From contig DYEU01000030.1 of NCBI GenBank assembly GCA_020725555.1, positions 1-51,809 on the forward strand: a stretch of 51,809 nt of DNA, read 5' to 3'. A program made the translations under genes and the position numbers. The notes under the pieces were generated by a model. It worked only from the letters and a program-made list of their open reading frames with translations. It searched no databases and was not told where the DNA came from. Positions within the stretch are counted from its first letter, which is position 1. The number at the start of each line of letters is the position of its first letter. Shown piece after piece: positions 50,372-51,809 of the stretch. This DNA is from Desulfatibacillum sp. (GTDB lineage: Bacteria > Desulfobacterota > Desulfobacteria > Desulfobacterales > SpSt-501).

Positions 50372-51379
50372 TTACGGCGGCAGAATCGCGAGCCCCTTTT
50401 CCTTCACGATCTTTTCCCCGCGGGCGATGGACTGGGAGACGGTCGGCTGGGCGAGATCGAGCCTGCGGCCGAGATCGACGGTGCTCATCCCCAGCTCGCG
50501 GTTCGCCCAAAAGCAAAGGACGCTGCGGGCGAGCACGGTGCGCGGGTAGCGCCCCTTCCGCAGGACCTCCTCCACGGGCATGGAAAAGAGCTCGGCCACG
50601 CGCCCGGCGAGCCGCTCGAAGGTGAAGCCCAGGGCCTCGAGCCGGCTTCGCCGCCCGATCCGCTCCTCGGCCGATTTGAGGACCTGCTCCACGAACTCCG
50701 CGTCTCCCAGAATCCGCTCGTCGCCGCAAAGTTTCTGCCCGGCGCCGCGCAGCGTTTTGACGGCCTGCCAGCCCCCCAGGCTGCGCACCAGGCCGCCCCC
50801 CACGAGCTCGGGCCGCTTGCCCTGATCGACCCCCTTGGCCACGAAGTCCCGGTAGCGCTCGCGCGCCTTGGCGGGGCTCACCCCGAAGCGCTCGAGAATT
50901 TCCTTCACCGCCTGCCAGTCGTTTCGGTGGGTCCCCACAATGACCCCGTGGCCGCAGAAGGGATAGGTCTCAAGCTCCTTCAGGTTGGCGACAACGCCGG
51001 CGCGCAGGGGGTTGAGATGGATATAGCGCACCAGCTCCAGGAAATAGGGCTCCTCCTGGCAGAGGATCGAACGGTAGCGGTTCTGAAAGAGATGCCCGCT
51101 GCGGTCGTTTCTCAGGTTGAAGCGCACGGCGTATCCCGTGAGCAGGCGCCGCATGAAGTCGGCAAGCGGTCGATCGCCCGTGCGCAAAAGAAGATGGAAA
51201 TGGTTGGGAAGAAGCGCCCACGCATAGCAGCGAAGGCCCATCTCGATCAAAAGCGTCCCAAGCCTTTCGAGGAAATCCTCCCGATCCTGGTCATCGCGGA
51301 AGATCTTGCGGCGCTCCAGCCCACGCACGATCACGTGGTGAAGCACCCCGGGGGCGTCCAGCCTGGCCCTGCGCGGCAT
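50372..51379 (-). CDS. REP-associated tyrosine transposase (RAYT, Y1_Tnp) with DnaA-like C-terminus
   Basis: 335 residues. The N-terminal Y1 transposase domain (about 1-150) has the HUH motif His60-Phe-His62 in LLPNHFHLLLR and the catalytic Tyr119 in YIHLNPLRAG. GHLFQNRYRSIL is the conserved RAYT box. The second half has a DnaA domain IV-like helix-turn-helix (LGRRLDLAQPTVSQSIARGE near 300-325), which could read repeat DNA. RAYTs are domesticated IS200/IS605 relatives that cut and copy short palindromic REP sequences. Inverted copies of one such repeat flank the gene, and a full inverted pair is present at 46386-46483. Confidence 0.88.
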   Translation of the reverse strand: MPRRARLDAPGVLHHVIVRGLERRKIFRDDQDREDFLERLGTLLIEMGLRCYAWALLPNHFHLLLRTGDRPLADFMRRLLTGYAVRFNLRNDRSGHLFQNRYRSILCQEEPYFLELVRYIHLNPLRAGVVANLKELETYPFCGHGVIVGTHRNDWQAVKEILERFGVSPAKARERYRDFVAKGVDQGKRPELVGGGLVRSLGGWQAVKTLRGAGQKLCGDERILGDAEFVEQVLKSAEERIGRRSRLEALGFTFERLAGRVAELFSMPVEEVLRKGRYPRTVLARSVLCFWANRELGMSTVDLGRRLDLAQPTVSQSIARGEKIVKEKGLAILPP

Positions 51380-51582
51380 AGGCGATCCTCTCTCTGCAGG
51401 CTGCGGGCAAACAACGTTTTTTCGGGGGTGATCTAATGTTTCCAGCGAGCGACGAAGCGTCTTCTATCGTCTTTGCCTCGCCTGCGCTTTGACGTGATTT
51501 CGCTTTCCCGATGGCCGCGGGCTCCTTGGCGATCGGCCATGGCCCTGCCTGGCCGCAGCCGCCTGGGTTCTCTGTCAAAGCA

Positions 51583-51608
51583 AGTGATAAAACAATGAAC
51601 GTCCCTAT
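51583..51608 (+). repeat. Diverged REP-like repeat arm, right flank of RAYT
   Basis: AAGTGATAAAACAATGAACG continues to TCCCTAT and corresponds to the right arm of 46459-46483 with several changes, including loss of one C (GTCCCTA instead of GTCCCCTA). It is inverted relative to 50345-50369. Confidence 0.6.
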
Positions 51609-51634
51609 TTTAGCGGAGATGGGGAACGGCGGTC

Positions 51635-51662
51635 AAGTGATAAATGAATGGACGTCCCTAGG
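51635..51662 (+). repeat. REP-like repeat arm, outer right flank of RAYT
   Basis: AAGTGATAAATGAATGGACG then TCCCTAGG is closer to the right arm of 46459-46483 than the copy at 51583. A further fragment, CTACGTCCCTAG, follows at 51664-51673. With 50345-50369 these bound the transposase unit. Confidence 0.7.
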
Positions 51663-51673
51663 CTACGTCCCTA

Positions 51674-51784
51674 GCAGGCTGTGGATAAAGTCGCCAAGAG
51701 TGTTTTTTGGCCTTGCCTCCGAAGAGTTATCATGCTAGGTATTTTTCGAGGAGCAATACCAAGCGACGGAGGAAGCACCCGCTC
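51674..51784 (+). mobile_element. Probable left end of an insertion sequence
   Basis: GCAGGCTGTGGATAAAGTCG resembles the terminal repeat CAGGCTGTTGAAAAAG seen at many DDE-type insertion sequences. It is followed 110 bp later by a ribosome site and an ORF start typical of a transposase. The other end is outside the window. Confidence 0.4.
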
Positions 51785-51809
51785 ATGGCCCTTGGGCGAC
51801 GCCGCAGTA
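51785..51809 (+). CDS. Start of a transposase (cut by window edge)
   Basis: ATG 51785 follows GGAGGAAG by about nine bases and begins MALGRRRS before the window ends. Several DDE transposases of the IS1182-like kind start MALGRRK or MSLGRR, so a transposase is plausible, but eight residues cannot prove it. Confidence 0.35.

Larger units (their letters stand above)
51380..51784. other. Non-coding stretch with repeat arms and IS end
   Basis: These 405 bp hold no supported gene up to the start at 51785. They carry the two right-flank repeat arms of the RAYT unit and, from about 51675, the probable left end of another insertion sequence. No promoter was clear. Confidence 0.5.

Noticed and set aside
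49412-51436. A 674-codon frame opposite the kinase and RAYT genes
   Set aside because: Antisense shadow crossing two real genes and a repeat.

Overview
The window looks like chromosomal DNA from a high-GC, anaerobic, Gram-negative bacterium, most likely of the Deltaproteobacteria/Desulfobacterota type. The grounds are a secretin, lipoproteins and a type IV pilus-like machine, several hybrid histidine kinases, sigma-54 enhancer-binding proteins with good -24/-12 promoters, a CooC-type nickel ATPase (normally linked to CO dehydrogenase/acetyl-CoA synthase), and a Y1 transposase with a DnaA-like C-terminus. This assignment is inference; no rRNA or other phylogenetic marker is present.

Layout. 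(1) 1-336: the N-terminal part of an IS630-type transposase running off the left edge. (2) 419-19891, minus strand: an exopolysaccharide (EPS) locus with an O-antigen polymerase/ligase, two GT2 and one GT4 glycosyltransferase, a polysaccharide pyruvyl transferase paired with an FrhB-like iron-sulfur protein, two polysaccharide deacetylases, five FemAB/GNAT-like genes (one decayed, four apparently intact), one further unrecognised GNAT-like gene, and the four enzymes of a UDP-2,3-diacetamido-glucuronate pathway (WbpA/B/E/D type). Many genes overlap by 4 bp (ATGA or GTGA). The part left of about 14.5 kb is mosaic and includes an AT-rich island at 7.6-9.2 kb. (3) 20154-23002, minus: BY-type tyrosine kinase and Wzz-like chain-length protein behind a sigma-54 promoter. 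(4) 23303-32265, minus: receiver protein, membrane coiled-coil protein, PrsT-like TPR lipoprotein, two hybrid histidine kinases and a small Arg-rich protein, again behind a sigma-54 promoter. (5) 32503-33522, minus: a sigma-54 activator without receiver domain. (6) 33747-45496, plus: a divergent operon for a type IV pilus/MSHA-like machine (PilM-PilN fusion, PilO, PilP, secretin, ExeA-LysM protein, PilB/GspE, PilC/GspF), then a membrane-anchored sigma-54 activator, then a sigma-54 promoter and two small prepilin-like genes ending in a strong terminator. (7) 45628-50344: CooC-like ATPase, Ski2-like helicase and a convergent hybrid histidine kinase. (8) 50345-51809: a REP-associated tyrosine transposase (RAYT) flanked by inverted repeats, then what looks like the left end of another insertion sequence.

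How it fits together. The PrsT lipoprotein, the FemAB protein, the Wzz/BY-kinase pair and the sigma-54 activator resemble the PEP-CTERM/exosortase-associated EPS systems, in which a kinase plus a sigma-54 activator switches on EPS genes. No exosortase and no PEP-CTERM substrate is in the window. Three near-identical sigma-54 promoters lie in front of the EPS export genes, the kinase/PrsT operon and the prepilin pair, which suggests that EPS assembly and the pilus-like machine belong to linked sigma-54 regulons. A 25-bp inverted repeat shared by the RAYT flanks and the cooC-helicase junction is a REPIN-like family; copies butt directly against two start codons. I saw no tRNA, rRNA, CRISPR array or riboswitch. 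A priming glycosyltransferase, a Wzx flippase, a Wza-like exporter and a prepilin peptidase are also absent and must lie elsewhere.
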